From NCBI GenBank assembly GCA_030673805.1, contig DAOVIH010000038.1, forward strand, positions 1 to 11,246: a DNA stretch of 11,246 nucleotides, given 5' to 3'. Position 1 is the stretch's first letter; each line of letters opens with the position of its first letter. Shown here in pieces: positions 1 through 6,487 of this stretch. The position numbers and the translations under genes are program-made. The stretch comes from Candidatus Bathyarchaeota archaeon (GTDB taxonomy: Archaea; Thermoproteota; Bathyarchaeia; Bathyarchaeales; Bathycorpusculaceae). The notes under the pieces were generated by a model. It was given only the letters and a program-made list of their open reading frames with translations. It had not been told where the DNA came from and did no database searches.

Positions 1-240
1 CAACGATAGAAACTGCCGTTGAGAATAGAAGTGGGCTTCTTTCCAGTTTTCCTTGTTTTGTATTAGGTGAGTATTTCTTTATCGGATTTCAAACGGGTTT
101 GAGCTTTGTTATTTGACTTGATTTTGAATTGTGGGGTTTGGAGATTTGTTATTGAGGGGGGAGAAGGGAGAGCGAGTAAAAGAACTTATCTCCAAACCTT
201 TCCACTCAAAGCTTTTACAGTCTTGTATTTGTCTTCTCCT
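1..240. other. Non-coding region downstream of cdvC, no gene recognised
   Basis: No convincing gene is visible. A frame at about 3-113 on the plus strand is open from the window edge but matches nothing I recognise, and ends at a TGA near 113-115. A purine-rich run on the plus strand (about 154-183) is a C/T-rich run on the strand of the cdv operon, which would suit an archaeal terminator. It lies inside an 11-base inverted repeat listed separately. Confidence 0.5.
135..198 (-). terminator. Possible cdv operon terminator: 11-base inverted repeat around a C/T-rich tract
   Basis: GGTTTGGAGAT (135-145) and its exact reverse complement ATCTCCAAACC (188-198) are separated by 42 bases. On the minus strand the region between the arms is rich in C and T, including a run of six C. 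It lies 43-106 bases past the cdvC stop codon. A pyrimidine-rich tract after a gene fits archaeal termination. The long loop makes a simple hairpin terminator doubtful, so the assignment is tentative. Confidence 0.3.
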
Positions 241-1410
241 TTACAGTGCTTTGAAAGCTTCAAACCACCTGTTATATAATGACAGCATGTCAAGTGACAC
301 ACTTGGTTTCCTCGTTTCCAGTGTCGCTCTGAAATCGCTCATGTTTATGTGTCTGGGTTTTGCCAGTTTGTCTGTTGCTTTACCGGACTCGAAGAATTCA
401 CCGATGAGTTTTAGCTGGGCTGATTGACAAACATCCCGGATGTCACTTCCGGAAAAGCCTTCAGAGAGCCTTGCTAACTCGTGTAGATCCACACTTTGTT
501 CCAGTTGAAGATTGCTTGTGTAAAGCTTCAGCATCATCAAACGTGTGTGATGGTTTGGAAGGGGTACCAAAATCCTCTTTTGGAATCGTCTAATGAAAGC
601 CCAATCCAAATCCCAGGGCTTGTTCGTAGCACCGATAACATAAACGTGAAATTTTTTGCCTTTGTCGACTATCCCGTCCATCTCTTTTAAGAACTGATTT
701 CTAACCCGAATCTCGCCGCCGACTTCATTTGAGTGTTTGCCCATTAAAGAATCGAGTTCGTCAACGAAGACTATTGCAGGTTTGCCATCGTTTGATGATT
801 TCCGGGCTGAACCGAAGAGTTTTGCAACCTTCTTTTCAGCTTCACCTAGCCATTTAGACATTATTGACGCTGCATCTATAGAGTAAAAAGTAGCGTCTAT
901 CTCGGTGGCAACCGCGGCAGCTAAGAGCGTCTTTCCACAGCCAGGTGGGCCGAACAGAAGAATTCCTCTGGGCCAGCCTAAAGGGAAAAGATCAGGTCTT
1001 TCAACTGGATAGACAATTGCCTCTTTGATTGCCCTTTTAGCGGTTTCTAAGCCAACGACTTCTTCCCAATTGACTTGTGGTTTCTCAGACTGGATTAGTT
1101 CACCATAGCTCGATTTTCCGCCTTCGGTGGAGCTTTCTGGGTCAGCACTGTCGTTGTCGATTTCTCTTCGTATCTGAGTGGGAGACACACTAACCTGCAA
1201 AACTTTTATTCTTTCTTGATAGGAGATCGCCCTTTGGATATAGACCTTGTTAAGATTATATTCAGGATAGAGTTGAACTAGCTGCAGTAAGCTCTCTATT
1301 GCCTTCTGGTACAAGGTTATCGCTCTTCCTTTTGTCCCTTGTTTATCTAAACGCACGGCATCCAAGGCATACGCCGTTGCAGCTTTCTCAAGCTCGTTTG
1401 ATGCACTCAT
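241..1410 (-). CDS. cdvC: CdvC, Vps4-like AAA+ ATPase of the ESCRT/Cdv division machinery
   Basis: The predicted role is to remodel and disassemble ESCRT-III (CdvB) polymers during cell division, using ATP hydrolysis at the membrane neck. Residues 1-75 are helical and match an MIT domain, which binds MIM motifs in CdvB tails. A linker of about 35 residues precedes a single AAA+ domain. Visible motifs are Walker A GPPGCGKT (154-161), pore loop KWLG (186-189), Walker B IVFVDELD (213-220), sensor-1 region GATNKP (260-265) with N263, arginine-finger pair R274/R275 in AFIRRF, and sensor-2 GSDI (321-324). The C-terminal helix ends in NRWFEAFKAL, as in Vps4. The 389-residue length is normal for the family. 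A GGGGTGA Shine-Dalgarno site lies 6 bases before the ATG. The gene is last in the cdv operon, 14 bases after the second ESCRT-III gene. All catalytic residues are intact, so an active enzyme is expected. Confidence 0.95.
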   Translation of the reverse strand: MSASNELEKAATAYALDAVRLDKQGTKGRAITLYQKAIESLLQLVQLYPEYNLNKVYIQRAISYQERIKVLQVSVSPTQIRREIDNDSADPESSTEGGKSSYGELIQSEKPQVNWEEVVGLETAKRAIKEAIVYPVERPDLFPLGWPRGILLFGPPGCGKTLLAAAVATEIDATFYSIDAASIMSKWLGEAEKKVAKLFGSARKSSNDGKPAIVFVDELDSLMGKHSNEVGGEIRVRNQFLKEMDGIVDKGKKFHVYVIGATNKPWDLDWAFIRRFQKRILVPLPNHHTRLMMLKLYTSNLQLEQSVDLHELARLSEGFSGSDIRDVCQSAQLKLIGEFFESGKATDKLAKPRHINMSDFRATLETRKPSVSLDMLSLYNRWFEAFKAL

Positions 1411-1424
1411 GTTTTTTCACCCCT

Positions 1425-2288
1425 TTATTCAGGCGATTTTAGTTCGATCTTTATTCGTCCCTTGTTACCTAAGCTTTCAAGGGCTTGTTCGACTTCCTCA
1501 TTAGAGGTTTTCAAATCATTTGAACAACGAAGCATATCCAGTTTGCCGTTGCTCTTTTTAACATACTCGAGAAGCATGTCTTCCAAAGAAGGCTTCTCAA
1601 CTTTCAGAGAGAACTCTTTTATCTCTGATTTCTTAAAAGAAAAAAGGGTTTTTGAGGAGTCTTCAGTTATTCCATCTCCAGCTTCGCCGCCCATAGCTTG
1701 TGAGCAACTCGTTGACAAAGTAACTAGTTCTCTTACCTTCGTTGCTTCTTCTGAAAACTCAGATGGTGTTGGTGGTTCCGGAAGGGTTTTGCTGAGTTCA
1801 CGCTCAAGAAAGCTTGAAACTTCTTTTAGTATTTCTTCGCCTCCTTCCGTCTTGTTGCCGACAGGTATCAATGATTCGTCAGCGGTAACTTTTGTAGCAT
1901 AAAGGGTTTCCCTTATGGTGTCGTTGACGTTTGTTAATTCGGCTGAAACATCAGGTAGTACCTGAAATAGTTCTTGTGAAACGTCTTTAAGAAGCCCTAT
2001 GGCGGGTCTAAGGTTTACAACAACGTCGCTGAGCTCTTTTATTGTTTCGAGTCTAAGGATAACACGTTCAATAGCTAGTTGCACTGAGTAGAGTAAACTG
2101 ATGATTTTCCTAACTTCGGCTATTTCATTGGCCCATACTGCTGCGCGTTCTTTGTTGTTGCCCTTTAGGGAACGTATGCAGGATCCAAATAACCTTTTGT
2201 CTCTCTCTTTCAGTCGGTAGTTGGCTTGTTCAATTCTGTTCTGTTGAACTCGAAGTGTGTACATTGCTTTTGTGGCGACTTCTCGCAA
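1425..2288 (-). CDS. cdvB: CdvB-type ESCRT-III protein with C-terminal winged-helix-like domain
   Basis: This is a predicted ESCRT-III polymer subunit for membrane constriction. Residues 1-165 (counted from the TTG at 2288) are a charged helical core. They align without gaps over the first 35 residues with the ESCRT-III protein encoded at 3161-3853, sharing RDK(A/R)(I/L)F, ANE(I/L)(A/S)EVRK and ELxDVV. A proline-rich LPEPPTP (169-175) resembles a MIM2 motif for the CdvC MIT domain. Residues 233-287 (SLEDMLLEYVKKSNGKLDM...) look like the winged helix that in Sulfolobus binds CdvA. The TTG start is probably too short: the frame stays open upstream to a TGA at 2346-2348, and the preceding residues IIKGLIRKSPPP align with the paralogue. 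There is no ATG, GTG or TTG in that extension, but a strong GGAGG (2331-2335) sits 6 bases before ATC (2322-2324) and 9 before ATT (2319-2321). The real start is probably one of these. Confidence 0.92.
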   Translation of the reverse strand: MREVATKAMYTLRVQQNRIEQANYRLKERDKRLFGSCIRSLKGNNKERAAVWANEIAEVRKIISLLYSVQLAIERVILRLETIKELSDVVVNLRPAIGLLKDVSQELFQVLPDVSAELTNVNDTIRETLYATKVTADESLIPVGNKTEGGEEILKEVSSFLERELSKTLPEPPTPSEFSEEATKVRELVTLSTSCSQAMGGEAGDGITEDSSKTLFSFKKSEIKEFSLKVEKPSLEDMLLEYVKKSNGKLDMLRCSNDLKTSNEEVEQALESLGNKGRIKIELKSPE

Positions 2289-2324
2289 CGGTGGGGGGCT
2301 TTTGCGGATTAAACCTTTAATGAT

Positions 2325-2345
2325 TCTTCCCCTCCACCCGCCACT
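2325..2345 (-). promoter_or_regulatory. Shine-Dalgarno site implying a non-ATG start for the second ESCRT-III gene
   Basis: On the minus strand GGAGG (2331-2335) is the best ribosome-binding site in the cdvA-cdvB gap. It lies about 42 bases before the TTG at 2288, too far to serve it, but 6 and 9 bases before in-frame ATC and ATT codons. It therefore supports initiation at 2324 or 2321. An alternative is TTG at 2347 (TTG AAG TGG...), which would need a one-base frameshift within the G/A run to join the gene. Confidence 0.6.
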
Positions 2346-2357
2346 TCAATGTTTGTT

Positions 2358-3164
2358 TTACAATCCGGCTTTTCCGATTTCTTTAACGTATACAACAACT
2401 GGGGGATCTTGTGGTTTGGCTTTTTCTTCAGTTGGTTCTTCTATAACTTTGGTGGGTTCATCGGTTACTTTTAGCTGTGCTTCGGGAGCGGGAGGTTCTG
2501 GCAACGCCGTTTTTTCATCAATCGGCTCATTAGAGATCTCTATCTCCTCTTCGGGCGCTGGAGAATCCCCTAGCAAGACGTTTGAAAGTTTGCTCTTTGT
2601 ATGCTCTAGATCACTCTTCTCTGTGTTCATGCGTTTGATGCTATCTTGAATCAACCCAAAAGCGGCTCTGTAATGTTCATCTGCGATCTTTCCGATTTCA
2701 TGCTCTAGTTCAAGATGGACTACAGCATAATTCAAGGTCTTTATCTCTTCGTCACAACGAGCAAGTTCTTCGTCAATGTCTTCTGAGAGAGACTGAGCAT
2801 CTACCTTTAGCTGATTTAAAACGCCCTCAAAGTTGTTGTGGATCTCATTGTATAGATCTGGAGAGATCTTGCCTTTTTCAGCCAGATTCTTTAGAGCTTG
2901 ATCTTTTCGCCATATCAGAGGTAGCTGATCACAAAGAACGTTTACGTTGGACTTTATCTTTGAGATCAAAGTGACTTCGCTACCATTGAATTTCAGATTT
3001 TCTAATGAATTCCGAGCGAATTTTCCATCATTTAGTTCAATAAATACGGCATCGAATTTTCCATTAGGGGTTAGAGCAAAAGAAGCGACTTTTCCAAGTG
3101 AACGACCGTATTCATCTTTAACTGGTTTTCCAATAGAAAGAAAAAGATTGGATTTTTGTGTCAT
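2358..3164 (-). CDS. cdvA: CdvA, PRC-barrel coiled-coil division protein
   Basis: CdvA forms filaments at the membrane and recruits ESCRT-III in crenarchaea. Residues 1-75 match a PRC barrel (IGKPVKDEYGRSLGKV near the start, then alternating beta strands). Residues about 76-195 are charged and helical, predicted coiled coil. The tail (196-268) is acidic and proline-rich and probably disordered. It holds LPEPPAP (221-227), near-identical to the LPEPPTP of the downstream ESCRT-III, and ends in a hydrophobic VVVYVKEIG (256-264) that could be the winged-helix-binding peptide known from Sulfolobus CdvA. The start codon overlaps the stop of the preceding gene as ATGA, and AGGAG lies 10 bases before it (3175-3179), suggesting translational coupling. 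I call CdvA from domain order and context. Overall sequence similarity was not tested. Confidence 0.88.
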   Translation of the reverse strand: MTQKSNLFLSIGKPVKDEYGRSLGKVASFALTPNGKFDAVFIELNDGKFARNSLENLKFNGSEVTLISKIKSNVNVLCDQLPLIWRKDQALKNLAEKGKISPDLYNEIHNNFEGVLNQLKVDAQSLSEDIDEELARCDEEIKTLNYAVVHLELEHEIGKIADEHYRAAFGLIQDSIKRMNTEKSDLEHTKSKLSNVLLGDSPAPEEEIEISNEPIDEKTALPEPPAPEAQLKVTDEPTKVIEEPTEEKAKPQDPPVVVYVKEIGKAGL

Positions 3165-3853
3165 TGCTTTTTTTCTCCTTTAGTGTAGTAGCCTTCGGCT
3201 TTAGCTTGTTCTGTTTGGGCAGTTTGTATGGTTGGCATACCTGGTGGGAGCTCTGGGAATTTATCCTTCACTTTCTGTTCCGCAACTGTTGAAGCTTCAT
3301 TCAAAATCTTCTGTGCGTCTTCGTTTACAGTGTCAAAGTTTAGAGTCATACCTGAGCCTTGGCCTGCTTCCAGCATTATTCCACTAAGCATGTTGCCTAT
3401 TTCGCCTAGTTCGTTCTCAGCTTCAGGGAAAACGGTTGATAATCCTGTTTTCACAGATCTAAGAACGCCGACTGCTGGTCCAAGTGTGGAAACTACGTCT
3501 CCAAGCTCTGATACGGTTCGTAACCTTAATGTTATCTGCTCAAGAGCAAGTCTGCCGTTTATTATCAGCCTTTCCATTTTGCGGACTTCTGACAATTCAT
3601 TAGCAAAGACGTTTGCGCGGGCGGTATCGTGCTTGGTGTAGGCGTCAACAATTCTGGCAAAAATTGCTTTGTCTCTTTGACTGAATCGTTCTGTGGCTTG
3701 ATCAAGCTTTTGCACCTGCAATTCGATGCGTCTAATAGCGAAGTCAAGTCGTGGCTTCAACGGACCCGGTGGTTTAACTGCATCCTTTAGTCGATTAGAG
3801 AAAGGTTGTTCTACTTTTTTCCTCTCCCATTTTTTCGCGAACCTTTCAGACAT
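3161..3853 (-). CDS. CdvB paralogue, ESCRT-III protein lacking a winged helix
   Basis: First gene of the cdv operon; it encodes a second predicted ESCRT-III subunit. After a basic N-terminus with KPPGPLKPR (27-35), residues about 36-165 form the ESCRT-III helical core, with QRDKAIF, FANELSEVRKMERL and TVSELGDVVSTL shared with its downstream paralogue. Residues 170-197 are a further helix. The tail has FPELPPGMP (199-207), a MIM2-like proline motif, and ends at 230 without a winged helix. It thus resembles the short CdvB1/B2/B3 proteins of Sulfolobus rather than CdvB itself. AGGAAG (3861-3866) lies 7 bases before the ATG. Short and long ESCRT-III proteins may co-polymerise, the short one being recruited by the long one; that is inference from Sulfolobus. 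Confidence 0.92.
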   Translation of the reverse strand: MSERFAKKWERKKVEQPFSNRLKDAVKPPGPLKPRLDFAIRRIELQVQKLDQATERFSQRDKAIFARIVDAYTKHDTARANVFANELSEVRKMERLIINGRLALEQITLRLRTVSELGDVVSTLGPAVGVLRSVKTGLSTVFPEAENELGEIGNMLSGIMLEAGQGSGMTLNFDTVNEDAQKILNEASTVAEQKVKDKFPELPPGMPTIQTAQTEQAKAEGYYTKGEKKQ

Positions 3854-4080
3854 AATAATTCTTCCTAAAAAGAAAGGTACGGTAACCTATCTTATACGTT
3901 GTTAATATGATGACAATATGCACGTATATACGTAGGTATATACGCGCTATTAAAAGCCGTTTTAGGCTTTAATTGTAAAATTAAAAGATGATATAAGCAA
4001 TTTTCGGAAATTAGACATAAAGGTGTAAGTTAGACTAAAAAGAAGCTTTATCAGATGATTAAATACAAAGGTGAACCAAA
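3854..4080. promoter_or_regulatory. Divergent promoter region of the cdv operon and the 72-residue membrane protein
   Basis: This AT-rich 227-base gap separates oppositely directed genes. On the minus strand, GTATAAGAT (complement of 3889-3897) is a candidate TATA box about 40 bases before the ESCRT-III start, with a short leader holding AGGAAG. Upstream of it lie two GTATATACG copies listed separately. On the plus strand, candidate boxes are GCTTTAATT (about 3966-3974) and CTAAAAA (about 4033), and AAAGGTGA (4067-4074) is a good ribosome-binding site 6 bases before the ATG at 4081. No small ORF or RNA gene is evident. Confidence 0.6.
3922..3944. promoter_or_regulatory. Tandem GTATATACG elements, candidate operator of the cdv operon
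   Basis: GTATATACG occurs at 3924-3932 and again at 3936-3944, 12 bases start to start, so roughly on the same DNA face. Each contains the palindrome GTATATAC, and the first is embedded in the 12-base palindrome ACGTATATACGT (3922-3933). The pair sits about 30 bases upstream of the candidate minus-strand TATA box. It could be a regulator site for cell-cycle control of division genes. A second reading is that one copy is itself the TATA box. Confidence 0.45.
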
Positions 4081-4299
4081 ATGGGTGACAGACTCAAAGT
4101 ATTCGGTTTAGTAGCAATCTTGGGGTTCTTGGCTGGAATAGTGGTGCAGTTAACAGCAGACTATCTTCTTCCGTGGTTGATGGCAGTGGTACCAGAACTT
4201 GTTCAGATTAAATTTCTGGTCGCAGGTTTTGCTGGTGCCTGTCTAACGCTTGGCTTATTAAGTGTGTGGGTGTACGCAACAGTCCCGTCAGATCGGTGA
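4081..4299 (+). CDS. Small two-helix membrane protein, function unknown
   Basis: The 72-residue product has two hydrophobic segments, about 8-30 (GLVAILGFLAGIVVQL...) and 43-67 (IKFLVAGFAGACLTLG...), joined by a short loop with LLPWLMAVVPELVQ. Little protrudes from the membrane on either side. AAAGGTGA lies 6 bases before the ATG, a strong site, so the gene is probably real. It is not a family I can name. It is transcribed divergently from the cdv operon and may share regulatory DNA with it, so a link to the membrane side of division is possible but unproven. Confidence 0.75.
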   Translation: MGDRLKVFGLVAILGFLAGIVVQLTADYLLPWLMAVVPELVQIKFLVAGFAGACLTLGLLSVWVYATVPSDR

Positions 4300-4300
4300 A

Positions 4301-4325
4301 AAACGCTTTTTGCGTTTCTTCCCTT
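4301..4325 (+). terminator. Hairpin with T-rich tail after the 72-residue membrane protein gene
   Basis: AAACGC (4301-4306) and GCGTTT (4312-4317) form a 6-base stem around a TTTTT loop, starting 2 bases after the stop codon. A pyrimidine-rich run (CTTCCCTTCTCCC...) follows. Both traits suit transcript termination in archaea. Confidence 0.55.
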
Positions 4326-4588
4326 CTCCCTTCTTAGTTCCCAGTCTATCTCTAGTCTTAAAGATTCAGGTTTAGATAGTCTATACTAAATTTACTCATA
4401 GATGGCCTGAACCAGAAAGGTTTTTTGGGCCTCAGTTTCTGCCTATTGGTATCTGAAAAGCTAAAATGTTTAATCGTTCACTTCCGGCAAAACCCAAACT
4501 GGGAACAGTTGATTTCGCAACAAATCTAAACGTAAATTCAACTCGTTTTTGGAAGTTAGCATAGACTTGGACTCAGGAGCGGAAAAGG
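4326..4588. other. Intergenic region, no gene recognised
   Basis: Apart from pyrimidine runs after the hairpin and a repeated AGTCTAT (4343-4349 and 4378-4384), I see no gene. GTTTAATC near 4479-4486 is a possible TATA box for the following ORF, and AGGAG (4575-4579) is its ribosome-binding site. Confidence 0.4.
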
Positions 4589-4870
4589 ATGTCATTCGCT
4601 AAGCGTCTTCGTACCTCGATCTCTTCATCGTCCAAAACTATAGAGCATCACACCAACTTATTTCCGTTTCCTAAACAGTTTAAAGCCCCCAACTTCAGTG
4701 ACATACTCAAAATCCGCCTTGAGGAGTTTGCTGGAGAAATGGATAGTGTGAAAAAGAGTCTTCAAAGTCTGCAAGAGATCTATGCAAAGAAAGATTTAGC
4801 TTTGGCCCAGCAGAAAGAAAAACGTGTAATAAAACATATTTTAGACAATAAAGGAACAATATGGATCTAA
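4589..4870 (+). CDS. Hypothetical 93-residue protein with predicted coiled coil
   Basis: I do not recognise the family. The N-terminal 35 residues are basic and serine-rich (RTSISSSSK) and probably unstructured. Residues about 37-88 are charged and helical (DILKIRLEEF..., VKKSLQSLQEI), with spacing that suits a coiled coil. AGGAG (4575-4579) lies 9 bases before the ATG, which is the main support for the gene. There is no membrane segment. It stands alone between a terminator and an amino acid permease. It could be a recent or lineage-specific gene; a chance ORF cannot be excluded. Confidence 0.55.
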   Translation: MSFAKRLRTSISSSSKTIEHHTNLFPFPKQFKAPNFSDILKIRLEEFAGEMDSVKKSLQSLQEIYAKKDLALAQQKEKRVIKHILDNKGTIWI

Positions 4871-4990
4871 TCAGTCAACTATAGACCTGACTCAGAAAAA
4901 AATTGGCTTTAAACAACTGGTTAAAAATGATTGAGTGAGGTTCACCCTGCAGATTATTGAAACACAAAATGATTACTTGGTTAAAAAAGG

Positions 4991-6286
4991 ATGAAAGAGA
5001 CTCAAAGAAAAGAAGAAGAAAACAAACTCAAACCCAAGCTGGGTCTGTTCAGTGCTACCGCTATAAGTGTGGGGGCCATAATAGGCGGAGGAATCTTCAT
5101 CGTAACTGGTATAGTAGCTGGTTTAGCAGGTTCGGCAATGGTGATTTCGATGCTTATTGCTGCAACAATCGCATTGTTTTCAGCCTTGAGCTATTCTGAA
5201 CTTGCCGGATGGCAACCCGCTGAAGGAAGTGTATATGACTATGCATGCCAACTCATCTCACCTTTTTCTGGTTTTCTGGCTGGTTGGATGTGGGTGATCT
5301 CCAATAGTCTCATCGGGGCAGCTGTAGCATTGGGATTTGGATACTACTTAAACGCTGCATTTCCAGCTTTACCACCAAACATTGTTGCAGCTATAATGGT
5401 GTTGACGTTTACACTGTTGAATATTGTTGGAATTCGCAAATCGGCTATTCTAAACAATGTTCTCGTGGCAACCAAGCTTTTGGTATTAGCGTTCTTTGTC
5501 CTTTTTGGTGCATTATACATTGACGCTGCAAATTTTGTTCCCTTTGTCCCAGTTGGGAGCGGAGTGTTTTACGGTGCTTACGTAATCTTCTTCGCTTACT
5601 GTGGGTTTGGAAGAGTAGCAGTGGTATCAGAAGAGGTAAAGAATGCAAAACGGAATGTTCCCAGAGCCCTGCTTTTATCGTTGATTATTTCAACAGTTTT
5701 TTACGTTTTTGTCGGGATTGTAGCAGTTGGACTCATAGGACCAGAAGAGCTTTCAATGTCGACTTCCCCACTAACAGATGCTATGAGCGCCACTGGAAGC
5801 CAGTTGGCAGCTCAAATAATCTCCATCGGAGGATTGTTGGCGATGGCAAGCGTTCTGCTAACCTCAGTTCTAGGAGTTTCTCGCATGACTTTCTCCATGG
5901 CGAGAAGAAAAGATCTCCCGCAAATTCTCAGCAGAATCCACTCTAAGTACGACACTCCACATTATTCAATTTGGATTATTGGCGGCATAATAGCGGTAAT
6001 TGTTTTGTTCGCTGACATCGCGGGAGTAGTAGTGATAAGCACTTTTGCATCTCTTTTTTACTACGCTTTAGCGAATTTAGCAGCTTTTAAACTTGAAACG
6101 AAACGTAGACTTTACCCAAAATTCATACCAATACTAGGATTGATTTCTTGCTTATCGCTTTTGGCGCTATTTCTCTTCTCTTCAACCCAATCTTGGATAA
6201 TTGCAGTAGCCATTTTGTTAATTGGAACAATTTACTATTTTGTAAAACAGAAAATCCAACCCAAAAAGAAGCAAGTGTGCGCATAG
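4991..6286 (+). CDS. APC-family amino acid permease
   Basis: This is a predicted cytoplasmic-membrane secondary transporter for an amino acid or polyamine. The 431-residue length and about 12 hydrophobic segments fit the family. TM1 carries the canonical substrate-backbone loop GAIIGGGIF (28-36). YSELAGWQPAEGSVYDY (68-84) matches the conserved loop after TM2. FFAYCGFGRVAVVSEEVKNAKRNVPRA (200-226) matches the TM6 region, with an EE pair and the xNxPRA end. SRMTFSMARRKDLP (297-310) matches the loop before TM9. The C-terminus is basic (KKK near 425). The ATG is the only usable start because a TAA lies three codons upstream. No ribosome-binding site with normal spacing is present, only AAAAAAGG touching the ATG. 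The substrate cannot be told from sequence. Confidence 0.9.
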   Translation: MKETQRKEEENKLKPKLGLFSATAISVGAIIGGGIFIVTGIVAGLAGSAMVISMLIAATIALFSALSYSELAGWQPAEGSVYDYACQLISPFSGFLAGWMWVISNSLIGAAVALGFGYYLNAAFPALPPNIVAAIMVLTFTLLNIVGIRKSAILNNVLVATKLLVLAFFVLFGALYIDAANFVPFVPVGSGVFYGAYVIFFAYCGFGRVAVVSEEVKNAKRNVPRALLLSLIISTVFYVFVGIVAVGLIGPEELSMSTSPLTDAMSATGSQLAAQIISIGGLLAMASVLLTSVLGVSRMTFSMARRKDLPQILSRIHSKYDTPHYSIWIIGGIIAVIVLFADIAGVVVISTFASLFYYALANLAAFKLETKRRLYPKFIPILGLISCLSLLALFLFSSTQSWIIAVAILLIGTIYYFVKQKIQPKKKQVCA

Positions 6287-6350
6287 AGCTTCAAAGATGC
6301 CCCAAATTAATTAAGGACCTTACTGTAGGGCCTCTTAACACGCTGCCTTA

Positions 6351-6376
6351 TTGGTTGCCCTTGACCAACTCTTTTA
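6351..6376 (+). terminator. Possible permease terminator: short hairpin with T-rich tail
   Basis: TTGGT (6351-6355) and ACCAA (6364-6368) can pair around an 8-base loop, followed by CTCTTTTAG. It lies 65 bases after the permease stop codon. The stem is only 5 bases, so confidence is low. Confidence 0.3.
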
Positions 6377-6440
6377 GAAGCAGACATCAACCGAACCAAG
6401 TTTAGCTACAAAAGCGCATGATATCGAACGGGTAGCAATT

Positions 6441-6479
6441 CTTTTAATTAGGTAAATCCACGACACATTAATGATGGAG
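6441..6479 (+). promoter_or_regulatory. Archaeal promoter and ribosome-binding site for the HhH-like repeat protein
   Basis: CTTTTAATTA (6441-6450) is a TATA-like box, placing transcription start near 6470. GGAG (6476-6479) follows, 8 bases before the ATG at 6488. The box is almost the same as the one before the pyrophosphatase (CTTTAATTAG at 8591). Confidence 0.5.
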
Positions 6480-6487
6480 TAGATTTG

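Noticed and set aside
131..427. 98-codon plus-strand frame over the cdvC 3' end
   Set aside because: Most of it is antisense to the conserved AAA+ C-terminus, and the product has no recognisable domain.
1462..1902. 146-codon plus-strand frame inside the second ESCRT-III gene
   Set aside because: Serine- and phenylalanine-rich antisense translation of a charged helical protein; no ribosome-binding site or family match.
3228..3641. 137-codon plus-strand frame inside the first ESCRT-III gene
   Set aside because: Antisense shadow of a conserved coding region.
3907..3913. ATGATGA resembling a C box of a C/D guide RNA
   Set aside because: No D box CTGA at suitable distance and no C'/D' pair.
4401..4460. 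GGCCTGAACCAGAAAGG and GGGCCTCAGTTTCTG as a structured RNA
   Set aside because: Only a 6-base CAGAAA/TTTCTG pairing could be drawn, with no conserved RNA motif.
4957..5199. 80-codon frame overlapping the permease start
   Set aside because: Out of frame with the permease; its arginine- and cysteine-rich product is an off-frame reading of TM1.
6148..6405. 85-codon frame across the permease 3' end
   Set aside because: Mostly an off-frame reading of the last permease helices, and the remaining tail has no motif.
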